Assembly: GCA_965205155.1 (NCBI GenBank) | Contig: OZ242033.1 | Location: forward strand, 2,604,001 to 2,668,000 | From: Aldehydirespirator sp965205155 | GTDB lineage: Bacteria; Actinomycetota; Acidimicrobiia; Acidimicrobiales; Aldehydirespiratoraceae | Length of the DNA: 64,000 bases | Reading direction: 5' to 3' | Shown: piece after piece, positions 56,687 through 64,000 of the stretch | Layout: every line of letters starts with the position of its first letter | How positions within the stretch are numbered: position 1 is the first letter of the stretch | The notes under the pieces: generated by a model | Told to the model about the DNA's origin: nothing | Databases searched by the model: none | Seen by the model: only the letters and a program-made list of their open reading frames with translations | Made by a program: the position numbers and the translations under genes

Positions 56687-57829
56687 CTAGGCGAAGAGAT
56701 CGCCCCGGCCGGTCAGGCCCAGCTTGGGGAACGGGCCGAAGAAGCCGTGCTCGTACAGGCCGTAGCCCTCCTGGGGGCCCCGGTCCGGGTCGTCGTAGGT
56801 GAAGCGGGCCACCGAGTCGACCACCCCGTACTGGCCCAGGCCCCTGATCTCACTCACCTTGTAAGCCCGGGCCTGCTCGACGAGCTCCTCGCCCTGCCAC
56901 ATGCCGTGGCGCCAGTCGGGCTCGACCCCGTAGCCCGCGCCGATGGAGATGAAGTTGGTGGCCAGAGGCTCGACATCGACGGTGATGGGTCCGCCGGGCG
57001 CTTCGGGGAACGTGATGTGCGACCCGGACAGCAGGCGGGTGCCGCTGATGGCGTCGTGGACCCACTCGGGCCGCCCGAGGTAGTCGCGGGGCCGTTCGGG
57101 GTCGGTCCACACCCGCATGCCGGTCTGCATGGTGCGGTTGCCGTCGGGCTCCTCGTGGCACATGTAGATCACCCAGTGGTCGCCGTAGTCGGCGGGCATG
57201 TAGTTCCACATGCCCGCCAGCACCGAGACGGTCTGGCGGATGCCGTCGGGCTGCTTCTCGCCGACGGGGCGCACGCCCCACGACCGGTCCCGGGCCCCGC
57301 CGCAGCGGTCCGGGGTGACCGCGATGTCGTCCCCGTCCACGGTGAGGGTTCCCTCCCAGCGGCCGAGCTGGGCGAACCGCTGGGTGTTGAACACCAGCGT
57401 GCCCCGGGTCCGCAGGTACTGGCGGGGCTCCTCGAAGGGGTCGATGGGGGAGGTCCAGGTGACGTCCATGGCGAGCTGCGAGTCGGCCGGCCGGTCCGGC
57501 TCCACGATCACCCGCAGCTTGCGCAGCGGCTCGACCACCTCGATGCGCACCGGTCCGACCGAGATGTCGGAGCGGTCGGTGAGGGGCTTGCTAGCCCGCA
57601 CCGCCAGGTGGTCGTCGCCCCGGGTGACGGCCAGGTAGGCGTCGGTGGTGCCCAGGTTGGGGTACTGGCCCAGCCCGAAGATGGCGAAGTACTCGCCACC
57701 CGACGGGTGCAGGTTGAAGTAGTAGCGGTCGTAGAAGTTGCGGTCCGAGGTGGCCGGATGGCGCACGTACTCGGAGGTCTGGTGGACCGGGTAGTCGTCC
57801 CAGGCCGAGATCGATCGATACGAGTTCAT
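56687..57829 (-). CDS. Conserved hypothetical protein, possible lipocalin-like (AttH/CrtC-type) fold
   Basis: A 380-residue protein rich in Trp, Tyr and beta-strand-like sequence, with no signal peptide or membrane span. DRNFYDRYYFNLHPSGGEYFAIFGLGQYPNLG, RDRSWGVRPVG and NYMPADYGDHWVIYMCHEEPDG recall actinobacterial proteins with tandem beta-barrel (DUF7064/7065-like) domains. Function unknown. Start ATG 57829 lies eight bases after TAGCGT on the minus strand. It is divergent from the DUF35/thiolase pair, which suggests a CoA-ester or hydrophobic-substrate role, but this is weak. Confidence 0.7.
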   Translation of the reverse strand: MNSYRSISAWDDYPVHQTSEYVRHPATSDRNFYDRYYFNLHPSGGEYFAIFGLGQYPNLGTTDAYLAVTRGDDHLAVRASKPLTDRSDISVGPVRIEVVEPLRKLRVIVEPDRPADSQLAMDVTWTSPIDPFEEPRQYLRTRGTLVFNTQRFAQLGRWEGTLTVDGDDIAVTPDRCGGARDRSWGVRPVGEKQPDGIRQTVSVLAGMWNYMPADYGDHWVIYMCHEEPDGNRTMQTGMRVWTDPERPRDYLGRPEWVHDAISGTRLLSGSHITFPEAPGGPITVDVEPLATNFISIGAGYGVEPDWRHGMWQGEELVEQARAYKVSEIRGLGQYGVVDSVARFTYDDPDRGPQEGYGLYEHGFFGPFPKLGLTGRGDLFA

Positions 57830-57891
57830 GGACGGGAACGCTATCGGCGGCTCGGTTCCTGTCCCTTCACTCCTCGGTTACTCTTGCCCCG

Positions 57892-58338
57892 ATGCCTAGG
57901 ACCCGGGTTCCCGCGGTGGAGGGGCTGTTCACGCTGGACGCCGGCGAGCCGCGGCTGATCGGGGGGCGGGTTCCCGGCACGGATTCGTACTTCTTTCCCA
58001 AGCACCTGGGCGGGGCCGATCCCCGGGTCGGCCCGGTCGAGCTCGAGGAGGTGCTCCTCAGCCACCAGGGCCGGGTGTGGTCCTACACCACCAGCCACTA
58101 CCCGCCTCCGCCGCCATTCGTGGTGACGGCCGAGCCGTACGAGCCCATCACCATCGCGGCGGTGGAGCTGGAACGCGAGAAGATGGTGGTCCTGGGGCAG
58201 TGCACCGGCGACGTCGGGCTCGAGGATCTCGAAGTCGGCATGGAGATGGAGCTGGCCGTCGACACGCTCTACAGCGACGACGACTGCGACTACCTGGTCT
58301 GGAAGTGGCGTCCGATAGCCGCAGGATCGGAGCACTAG
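57892..58338 (+). CDS. DUF35 OB-fold acyl-CoA-associated protein lacking the zinc ribbon cysteines
   Basis: A 148-residue protein with the OB-fold half of the DUF35 family: GRVWSYTTSHYPPPPPFV, PYEPITIAAVELE and VVLGQCTGDVGLEDLEVGMEMEL. The N-terminal zinc-ribbon position (SYFFPKHLGGADPRVG) has none of the four cysteines usually there. DUF35 proteins bind a thiolase-like partner and help acetyl- or acyl-CoA transfer. The thiolase gene starts three bases downstream, so they likely form a complex. TACTCT ends seven bases before ATG 57892. Confidence 0.83.
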   Translation: MPRTRVPAVEGLFTLDAGEPRLIGGRVPGTDSYFFPKHLGGADPRVGPVELEEVLLSHQGRVWSYTTSHYPPPPPFVVTAEPYEPITIAAVELEREKMVVLGQCTGDVGLEDLEVGMEMELAVDTLYSDDDCDYLVWKWRPIAAGSEH

Positions 58339-58340
58339 CC

Positions 58341-59528
58341 ATGGACGAGATCGCCGTCCTCGGGGTCGGGATGCACCCCTGGGGAAAGTGGGGCCGCAAC
58401 TTCACCGAGTACGGCGTGGCCGCGGCCCGCGGCGCCCTCGCCGACGCGGGAGTCGACTACGCCGACGTGGGCTTCGTGTCCGGCGCGGTCACGGTGCGGT
58501 GCGGCTACCCGGGCTACGTGGCCGGCTCGACCTTCGCCCGGGCCCTCGGCTTCACCGGGGCCCAGCTGGCCAGCAGCTACTCGGCCTGCGCCTCGGGGGC
58601 GACCGCCCTGCAGGTGGCCCGGGGTCAGATCCTCTCGGGCGCCTGCGATGTCGCCCTGGTGGTGGGGGCCGACACCACCCCCAAGGGGTTCCTGGCCCCC
58701 AACGCCGGGGACCGCCCCGACGACATCGACTGGCTGCGCTTCCACCTCGTGGGCGCCACCAACCCCGTCTACTTCGGATTGCACGCCAGGCGGCGCATGG
58801 ACCTCTACGGAGCCACCACCGACGACTTCGCCATGGTCAAGGTCAAGAACTCCCGCCACGGCGCCCACAACCCCAACGCCCGCTTCACCAAGGAGTACGG
58901 CCTCGACGACGTGCGCAACTCGCCGGTGGTGTCCGACCCCCTGCGGCTGCTCGACATCTGCGCCACGTCCGACGGGGGAGCGGCCCTGGTGGTGTCGTCG
59001 ATGGAATGGGCCCGCGACCACGGCCACCTCGATCCCGTGCGGGTGGCGGGCATCTCCACTGTGTCCCCGACGTACCCGGACCCAGTCATCGACCTGCCGT
59101 ACCTGGCTGCGGACTCGGCAGCCGACCCGTCCGCACCGCTGGTGGGCTTCAAGGAGTCGATCGGGGCCCGGGCCTACGACGAGGCCGGGCTTGGCCCCGA
59201 CGATGTCGACGTGGCCGAGGTGTACGACCTGTCCTCGGCCATGGAGTTGGACTGGTACGAGCAGCTCGGGTTCTGCCCGGCCGGCGAGGCCGAGCGCCTG
59301 CTCCGGGACGGCGACACCGCCATCGGGGGACGCCTGCCCGTCAACCCCAGCGGCGGTCTGGGCGCCTTCGGGGAGGCCGTCCCGGCCCAGGCCATCGCCC
59401 AGGTGTGCGAACTCACATGGCAGCTGCGGGGCACCGCCGGGGCCCGCCAGGTCGACGGAGCCAGGGTGGGCATCACCGTCAACCAGGGCCTGTTCGGCCA
59501 CGGCTCGTCGGTGATCGTCCGCCGCTGA
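58341..59528 (+). CDS. Thiolase-like (SCP-2/lipid-transfer type) protein
   Basis: About 395 residues from ATG 58341. The thiolase fold is shown by VGMHPWGKW, the nucleophilic cysteine region SSYSACASGATALQVARGQILSG, PVVSDPLRLLDICATSDGGAALVV and VNPSGGLGAFGEAVPAQAIAQV. It belongs to the non-decarboxylating thiolase/SCP-x group that works with DUF35 partners in steroid or side-chain degradation in actinobacteria, forming or cleaving C-C bonds of CoA esters. It ends 287 bases before hupB; that gap contains a dispersed repeat. Confidence 0.87.
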   Translation: MDEIAVLGVGMHPWGKWGRNFTEYGVAAARGALADAGVDYADVGFVSGAVTVRCGYPGYVAGSTFARALGFTGAQLASSYSACASGATALQVARGQILSGACDVALVVGADTTPKGFLAPNAGDRPDDIDWLRFHLVGATNPVYFGLHARRRMDLYGATTDDFAMVKVKNSRHGAHNPNARFTKEYGLDDVRNSPVVSDPLRLLDICATSDGGAALVVSSMEWARDHGHLDPVRVAGISTVSPTYPDPVIDLPYLAADSAADPSAPLVGFKESIGARAYDEAGLGPDDVDVAEVYDLSSAMELDWYEQLGFCPAGEAERLLRDGDTAIGGRLPVNPSGGLGAFGEAVPAQAIAQVCELTWQLRGTAGARQVDGARVGITVNQGLFGHGSSVIVRR

Positions 59529-59608
59529 CGCCGGAGTCCTCGGCCGAGTTCCGGGCACTGGCAGCTGCGCGGATAGGTGCCGACATGTCGCGTCGCAGCC
59601 CTGCCATT

Positions 59609-59706
59609 CCCGCTCTTGTTCGCTGCGCTCACGGGCCGCTCGGGCCACGGCCTCGCCAACCACATCGAGAATGCACATCCAATCGCTGCCCATCCGCTCG
59701 GCCTCT
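59609..59706 (-). repeat. GGCCCGAGCGGCCC dispersed repeat, copy 5
   Basis: In minus orientation it begins AGAGGCCGAGCGGATGG, has a variable middle and ends with the GAGGCCGTGGCCCGAGCGGCC core and GAACAAGAGCGGG. It lies in the thiolase-HU spacer. Downstream of it TATAGT (59757-59762) may be the HU gene -10 box. Confidence 0.85.
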
Positions 59707-59815
59707 GGCGGCGCGGCGATCCGGCCAGCATCCCCGAAGCGTCCCGACGCCCGCCGTATAGTCGCAGGCCGCAAACAGGTACGGCGGTCAGCGCCGTCTC
59801 TCAAAGGAGCAATGA

Positions 59816-60091
59816 ATGAACAAGCGTGATGTTGTAGCTGCTGTGGCCCTCAGAGCCGGCGTGTCCCAGGCCGATGCCGCCAAGTGCATCGATGCCCTGC
59901 TCGAACTCGCCTGCGACGAGGTGGCCGCGGGTGGTGACATCAACCTGACCGGCTACCTGAAGATCTCGACGGTGCAGCGGGCCGCTCGAACGGGGCGCAA
60001 CCCGCAGACCGGCGAGTCTGTGACCATCCCCGCGTCGACCGGGGTGAAGGTCCAGCCCGGCGCCAGACTCAAGGCCGCGGCGAGGGGCTGA
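59816..60091 (+). CDS. HU-family DNA-binding protein
   Basis: A 91-residue histone-like protein: MNKRDVVAAVALRAGVSQADAAKCIDALLEL, GGDINLTGYLKI and RAARTGRNPQTGESVTIPASTGVKVQPGARLK. The arm with R-x-G-R-N-P-Q-T is the DNA-contacting beta-hairpin. It lacks the long lysine/alanine tail of mycobacterial HupB. ATG 59816 has AAAGGAG upstream. It is followed by fabZ. Confidence 0.93.
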   Translation: MNKRDVVAAVALRAGVSQADAAKCIDALLELACDEVAAGGDINLTGYLKISTVQRAARTGRNPQTGESVTIPASTGVKVQPGARLKAAARG

Positions 60092-60118
60092 GCCGGTTCG
60101 TCGCTGAAGCCAGCACCC

Positions 60119-60544
60119 GTGAACCTGCCCCGACCCGACGAGGTAATCCCGCACCGAGACCCGTTCCTGTTCGTGGATGAGGTCACGGAGCTGGTGCCGG
60201 GCGAGCGGATTCGCGGGCGCTGGCATCTGCGCGGCGACGAGCCCTTCTTCGAGGGTCACTTCCCGGACCTGCCCACCGTGCCCGGAGTGCTGATGTGCGA
60301 GGCCATCGCTCAACTCGGGGCGGTGGCGCTGCTCGCCGACGAACGCTACGCGGGGCGTCTGCCGCTGTTCGGAGGACTCGACCGGGCCCGCTTCCGGCGG
60401 CAGGTGCGTCCCGGCGACACCCTCGAGCTCGAAGTAGAGATGACCCGCCTGTCGAGCCGGGCCGGACGGGGCTCGGGGCGGGCTCTGCTCGAGGGCAAGG
60501 TCGCCGCGGAGTGCGACCTGATGTTCGTGATCGCCGACGCCTGA
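60119..60544 (+). CDS. fabZ: 3-hydroxyacyl-ACP dehydratase FabZ-like
   Basis: A 141-residue hotdog-fold enzyme. IPHRDPFLFVDEV, FFEGHFPDLPTVPGVLMCEAIAQ with catalytic H47 and E61, and ARFRRQVRPGDTLELEVEM are FabZ signatures. It dehydrates 3-hydroxyacyl-ACP during chain elongation. GTG start. It lies on the strand opposite to the rest of the fatty-acid cluster, with a dispersed repeat between. Confidence 0.9.
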   Translation: MNLPRPDEVIPHRDPFLFVDEVTELVPGERIRGRWHLRGDEPFFEGHFPDLPTVPGVLMCEAIAQLGAVALLADERYAGRLPLFGGLDRARFRRQVRPGDTLELEVEMTRLSSRAGRGSGRALLEGKVAAECDLMFVIADA

Positions 60545-60550
60545 CCGGCC

Positions 60551-60640
60551 AGAGGCCGAGCGGGCAGGCGAGCGAATCCGGCTCATACGGGCGAGGCCGT
60601 GGCCCGAGCGGCCCGTGAGCGCAGCGAACAAGAGCGGGCA
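60551..60640 (+). repeat. GGCCCGAGCGGCCC dispersed repeat, copy 6
   Basis: It has AGAGGCCGAGCGGGCA at the left, a variable middle, the GAGGCCGTGGCCCGAGCGGCC core and the end GAACAAGAGCGGGCA. It starts six bases after the fabZ stop and lies between convergent fabZ and fabF. Confidence 0.87.
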
Positions 60641-60697
60641 TGACACCGCCGCGACGCGAGGCGGCTTCGTCTACCAGCGCACGTTCAGGAGGCCCCG

Positions 60698-61885
60698 CTA
60701 TCCGGCCGGGGCGATCACCAGGGTGCCGTTGTGGCCACCGAACCCGAAAGAGTTCGAGATCGACACGCCGGGTTCCCAGGAAGCCGGTTCGCCCGTCACG
60801 ACCTGGATCGGCGGCAACTCGGGATCCAGCACGGTGAGGCCGGCGGTGGGCGGTATGAGCCGCTTCCGCATGGCCAGCACCACCGCCACCGCCTCCAGGG
60901 CGCCTGCGGCTCCGAGACCGTGGCCGGTGACTCCCTTGGTGGAGGTCACCAGCGGGCCCGGCGAGGTTCCGAACACCTTCGACAAGGCTTCGGCCTCGGC
61001 CGCGTCGTTGAGATCGGTGGAAGTCCCGTGCGCGTTGACGTGGACCACATCGGCCGGACCGACGCCCGCGTCGTCGAGCGCCAGCTGCATGCAATGCACC
61101 GCGCCACTGCCGCCCGGCGACGGGGCGGTTATGTGATGGGCGTCGGCGGTGGACGCCGAACCGAGCACCTCTGCGAGAATCTGAGCGTCCCGGGCCTCGG
61201 CCATGTCCCAATCCTCGAGGACCAGCACTGCGGCGCCCTCGGCCATGACGAACCCGTCCCGCTCCGCGTCGAACGGGCGGCTGACGCCGCTGGAGGACAG
61301 TGCGGTCATGTTGGTGAACCCGGCCACCGCGGTGGGGGTGAACGGGGCCTCGGTGCCGCCGGCCAGCACGGCGTCGCAGCGGCCGTCCGCGATGAGGCGG
61401 GCCGCGTTGCCCACCGCGTGGGTTCCCGCCGCGCACGCAGTGACCACGTTCTCGGACGGACCCATCCAGCCGTAGCGCATCGACAGGGTCGCGCCCCCGG
61501 CGTTGGCCATCATCATCGGCACCAGGAACGGCGACACCCGCCGGGCCCCCTTCTCCTGGAACACACCGATCTGGTGCTCGAGCGTGGATATCCCGCCGAC
61601 GCCGGTGCCGATCATGGCACCGCAGCGGGTGGGGTCCGCCTCGATGTCGCCGGCCTGAGCCAGGGCCTGATCGGCAGCCGCCACCAGAAACTGCGTGTAG
61701 GGGTCGGACCGCCGTGCCTCCTTCGGACTGTCGAAATGGTCGTTGGGGTCGAAGCCGGTGACCCGGCGATCACCCACGGGCGCAGGGCTGCACAGACCTT
61801 CGAAGTAGGCCTCTGTGCCTATGCCGGCCGCCGATACGACGCCCAGGCCGGTGACTGCGACCCGCCTGCGCTCGGGCCTGCCCAT
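60698..61885 (-). CDS. fabF: 3-oxoacyl-ACP synthase II
   Basis: A 395-residue condensing enzyme from ATG 61885, sharing one base with the acpP stop (TGATG). Catalytic residues are C151 (TACAAGTH), H286 (NAHGTST), K317 and H322 (TKGVTGHGLGAAG). It elongates acyl-ACP with malonyl-ACP. The C-terminal SNSFGFGGHNGTLV loop is typical of FabF. The order fabH, fabG, acpP, fabF on one strand makes a type II fatty-acid operon. Confidence 0.94.
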   Translation of the reverse strand: MGRPERRRVAVTGLGVVSAAGIGTEAYFEGLCSPAPVGDRRVTGFDPNDHFDSPKEARRSDPYTQFLVAAADQALAQAGDIEADPTRCGAMIGTGVGGISTLEHQIGVFQEKGARRVSPFLVPMMMANAGGATLSMRYGWMGPSENVVTACAAGTHAVGNAARLIADGRCDAVLAGGTEAPFTPTAVAGFTNMTALSSSGVSRPFDAERDGFVMAEGAAVLVLEDWDMAEARDAQILAEVLGSASTADAHHITAPSPGGSGAVHCMQLALDDAGVGPADVVHVNAHGTSTDLNDAAEAEALSKVFGTSPGPLVTSTKGVTGHGLGAAGALEAVAVVLAMRKRLIPPTAGLTVLDPELPPIQVVTGEPASWEPGVSISNSFGFGGHNGTLVIAPAG

Positions 61886-62121
61886 CAGAGCTTTGAGGTG
61901 ATCAGCTCGAAGGCTTCGGCGACGGTGGCCACTCCTTCGAGCTCCTCCTCGTCGACGTTGACGTCGAACTCTTCCTCGAGGGCCATCACCAATTCGACGA
62001 TGTCGAGGCTGTCGGCGTCCAGGTCGTCCGCGAAATCCGCCTCCGGCACCACGTCGGCCTCCTCGACCGAGAGTACTTCCACGGTGCACTGCTTGAAGCG
62101 CTCGAAGTTCTCGTCACTCAC
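61885..62121 (-). CDS. acpP: Acyl carrier protein
   Basis: A 78-residue acidic helical protein. The phosphopantetheine serine is S38 in DLDADSLDIVELVMALEEEF. GTG 62121 has GGAAGGA upstream. It carries the growing acyl chain for FabF, FabH, FabG and FabZ. The frame continues upstream into the fabG gene region but only this part is ACP. Confidence 0.94.
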   Translation of the reverse strand: MSDENFERFKQCTVEVLSVEEADVVPEADFADDLDADSLDIVELVMALEEEFDVNVDEEELEGVATVAEAFELITSKL

Positions 62122-62189
62122 GGCTTTGTCCTTCCATCTCTGGCTTGCGTTGGGGGTTCCGGACGGGCCGGTGTCGCTGCCACGGCGCC

Positions 62190-62939
62190 TCAGCCCATCG
62201 AGAGGCCGCCGTCCACCGCAAGCACGATACCGGTGACGTAGCTCGCGTCCTCCGAAACGAGGAACTCGACCGCAGCCGCGATCTCGTCCGCCTCGCCGAC
62301 GCGGCCCAGCGGCACCCGGTCCACGATGGCGGCCAGCTGATCGTCGTTGAGGGCGGCCAGCATGTCGGTGCCGACCGCGCCGGGGGCGATCACGTTCACG
62401 GTCACGTTGCGGGACGCGAACTCCTTGGCCAGGGACCGGGCCAGACCGATGAGGCCGGCCTTGGAGGCCGAGTAGTTGGCCTGGCCGGCCTGGCCTCCGA
62501 TGCCCGACACCGACGAGATGAGCACGATGCGGCCCCACCGGGCCCGGACCATGGCCCTCACCGCCTGTTTGGCCGCCCGGAAGCTGCCGGTGAGGTTGGC
62601 GTCGATGACCGCGCCGAAGTCCTCCTCCGACATCCGCAGCACGAGCCCGTCGCGGGTGATGCCGGCGTTGCAGACGAGGATCTCCGGAGTCCCGAGCCTC
62701 TCGGTCGTCTCGGCCAGGGCGGAGGTGACCGACTCAGGGTCGGTCACATCGCAGCGGACCCACGTCAGGTTGTGAGCGTCTACTTCTGCGGGCGGCTCGC
62801 GGCGGTAGGTGACGGCCACCCGGTATCCGGCAAGGCTCAGCCGGCGGGCGATGGCCAGCCCGATGCCGCGGTTGCCGCCGGTGACTAGCGCTACTCGCCC
62901 GGGGCCGACTCCGTCGCCCCCGTCCTCTCCGTCGCTCAC
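62190..62939 (-). CDS. fabG: 3-oxoacyl-ACP reductase
   Basis: A 249-residue SDR with TGGNRGIG, NAGITRDGLVLRM, SSVSGIGGQAGQANYSASKAGLIG (Ser-Tyr-Lys) and VLAVDGGLSMG, the FabG signature set. It reduces 3-oxoacyl-ACP with NADPH. GTG start at 62939, 33 bases after the fabH stop. A 10-residue acidic N-terminal extension (SDGEDGGDG) is unusual but short. Confidence 0.93.
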   Translation of the reverse strand: MSDGEDGGDGVGPGRVALVTGGNRGIGLAIARRLSLAGYRVAVTYRREPPAEVDAHNLTWVRCDVTDPESVTSALAETTERLGTPEILVCNAGITRDGLVLRMSEEDFGAVIDANLTGSFRAAKQAVRAMVRARWGRIVLISSVSGIGGQAGQANYSASKAGLIGLARSLAKEFASRNVTVNVIAPGAVGTDMLAALNDDQLAAIVDRVPLGRVGEADEIAAAVEFLVSEDASYVTGIVLAVDGGLSMG

Positions 62940-62972
62940 GAAGTGCGCCTCACCACCGGGCAGGAGTGCGCC

Positions 62973-63893
62973 TCACCACCGGACGACGGTGGACGCCCAA
63001 GTCATGCCGGCCCCGAAGCCGGTCATGACCACGATCGCGCCGGGCTCGAGAGCGCCGTCGGCGTGGGCCTTGGCCATCGAGAGCGGGATGGTGGCCGCGC
63101 AGTTGTTGCCGGTGTGGTCGATGACGTTGTGGCTCTTGGCGAAGTCGATGCCGCTGCGCTTGCAGATGGCCTCGATGATCCTGATGTTGGCCTGGTGGGG
63201 CAGCAGGACATCTACCTCCTCGGGGCTGACCCCGGCCCGGTCGAGGGCGATCAGCACCGAGTCGGACACCGCTCGTACCGCCACCTTGAACACATCGCGG
63301 CCCTCCATCGTGATGAAGGAGTCGTGGTCGCCCATCAGCAGCCGGCGGTGGTTGCCGTCGGCGCCGAGATCCCACCCCAGCAGCGTGGGGTAGTCGGTGC
63401 GCTCGAGGACCACCGACCCGCCGCCGTCGGCGAACAGGATGGCGGTGCCCCTGTCGCTCCAGTCGGTCAGAGGCGACAGCGAGTCGGCGCCGATGAGCAG
63501 CACCCGCTCGGGACCTCCCGGAGCGTCGATCATGGCGTTCGCGGTCACGAACCCGTAGGTGAAGCCGGCGCAGGCCGCGTTCAGATCGAACGCGCCGCAG
63601 CTTAGACCGAGCTCGGCGTGAGTAACGGCCGCGGTCCCCGGGACCCGCTGGTCGGGGGTGGTGGTGGCCAGAATCATCAGGTCGATGTCGCCCGGCTCGA
63701 CGCCGGCCATCTCCAAGGCGGCCCGCCCCGACTCGATGGCCATGTCAGAAGTGGGAAGGCCGATGCGGCGCTCGCGTATCCCGGTGCGCTCCCGGATCCA
63801 CTCGTCGCTGGTGTCCATCATGGCGGCCAGGTCGTCGTTGGTCAGGACCTTCTCCGGCAGTGATGTTCCGATGCCGATGACTGTTGCGCCCAT
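62973..63893 (-). CDS. fabH: 3-oxoacyl-ACP synthase III
   Basis: About 306 residues from ATG 63893 (AGGGGGG site). Catalytic triad C108 (LNAACAGFTYG), H233 (LPHQANIRI) and N263 (HTGNNCAATIP). It starts fatty-acid synthesis by joining an acyl-CoA primer to malonyl-ACP. The last 18 bases and the next 18 bases before fabG are near-identical copies (period 23), so its 3' end is duplicated downstream of the stop. Confidence 0.94.
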   Translation of the reverse strand: MGATVIGIGTSLPEKVLTNDDLAAMMDTSDEWIRERTGIRERRIGLPTSDMAIESGRAALEMAGVEPGDIDLMILATTTPDQRVPGTAAVTHAELGLSCGAFDLNAACAGFTYGFVTANAMIDAPGGPERVLLIGADSLSPLTDWSDRGTAILFADGGGSVVLERTDYPTLLGWDLGADGNHRRLLMGDHDSFITMEGRDVFKVAVRAVSDSVLIALDRAGVSPEEVDVLLPHQANIRIIEAICKRSGIDFAKSHNVIDHTGNNCAATIPLSMAKAHADGALEPGAIVVMTGFGAGMTWASTVVRW

Positions 63894-63927
63894 CAAGACC
63901 CCCCTGCGGAATCCCTAGTCAATACCA

Positions 63928-63999
63928 TCAGTTCGTCCTCAGCCAGGCGATCGGCTGGCTGGCGGTCACCCGTTCGCCGTCGACGGCCAGCACACCCAT
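63928..63999 (-). CDS. C-terminal fragment of a probable biotinyl/lipoyl-domain protein, 5' end outside the window
   Basis: The last 23 residues of a minus-strand gene are visible, reading MGVLAVDGERVTASQPIAWL and three more residues. The pattern V-x-x-G-x-x-V-x-x-x-Q-x-[IL]-x-x-[IL] is how biotinyl and lipoyl domains end, and acetyl-CoA carboxylase carrier genes often lie beside fabH. The identification rests on this short stretch only. Confidence 0.45.
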   Translation of the reverse strand: MGVLAVDGERVTASQPIAWLRTN

Positions 64000-64000
64000 C

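Overview
The window is high-GC DNA from an actinobacterium, most likely a member of the Acidimicrobiia (inference). Reasons: a mycothione reductase gene (mycothiol is an actinobacterial thiol); the block gcvH, FHA protein (GarA type), MerR (FtsR type), bifunctional nuclease, MerR, which has the same order as the Mycobacterium Rv1826-Rv1830 region; and many genes starting ATG or GTG only 6-8 bases after a TANNNT -10 box, which points to leaderless mRNAs.

Layout. 0-7 kb: a tryptophan/kynurenine and acid-sugar catabolic run (partial DapA-like lyase, 3-hydroxyanthranilate dioxygenase, kynureninase, IlvD/Edd dehydratase), a two-gene cassette of small proteins behind a 21-bp tandem repeat, then D-erythronate dehydrogenase (DenD) and an SDR on the minus strand. 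7-11 kb: katG with its furA-type regulator and a palindromic operator. 11-18 kb: a GcvT/DmdA-like folate enzyme, amidohydrolase, acyl-CoA dehydrogenase and several SDRs. 18-29 kb: MFS transporter, class II aldolase, a selenocysteine-containing SelD read through an in-frame TGA, nitronate monooxygenase, a truncated SRAP gene, HIT protein, PgsA-type transferase, two luciferase-like oxidoreductases, rhodanese and a TPP enzyme.

29-39 kb is a carbohydrate or polyol uptake and use operon: ABC binding lipoprotein, two permeases, Gfo/Idh/MocA dehydrogenase, IclR regulator, GlpD-like dehydrogenase, glycerol kinase, SDR and LacI regulator. It has no ATPase. A MalK/UgpC-type ATPase lies at 43.6-44.8 kb behind a LacI-type operator-like site and may serve it. 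Between them are a phosphotransferase, an amidohydrolase, an acyl-CoA synthetase and a crotonase remnant.

45-57 kb is a conserved core: gcvH, FHA, merR, hpt, bifunctional nuclease, merR, a small nuclease-like protein, gcvT, then aroC, mycothione reductase, enoyl-CoA hydratase and gcvP on the other strand. 57-59.5 kb holds a DUF35/thiolase pair. 59.8-64 kb holds HU and a type II fatty-acid synthesis set (fabZ, fabF, acpP, fabG, fabH and the tail of a probable biotinyl-domain protein).

Two dispersed intergenic repeat families stand out. One is an 88-bp near-palindrome with 11-bp terminal inverted repeats; it has three copies, all exactly 88 bp, with paired base changes, and two opposed copies bracket aroC. 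The other is a roughly 90-130 bp element with a GGCCCGAGCGGCCCGTGAGC core; it has six copies, and it supplies the stop codon of hpt and probably the start region of gcvT.
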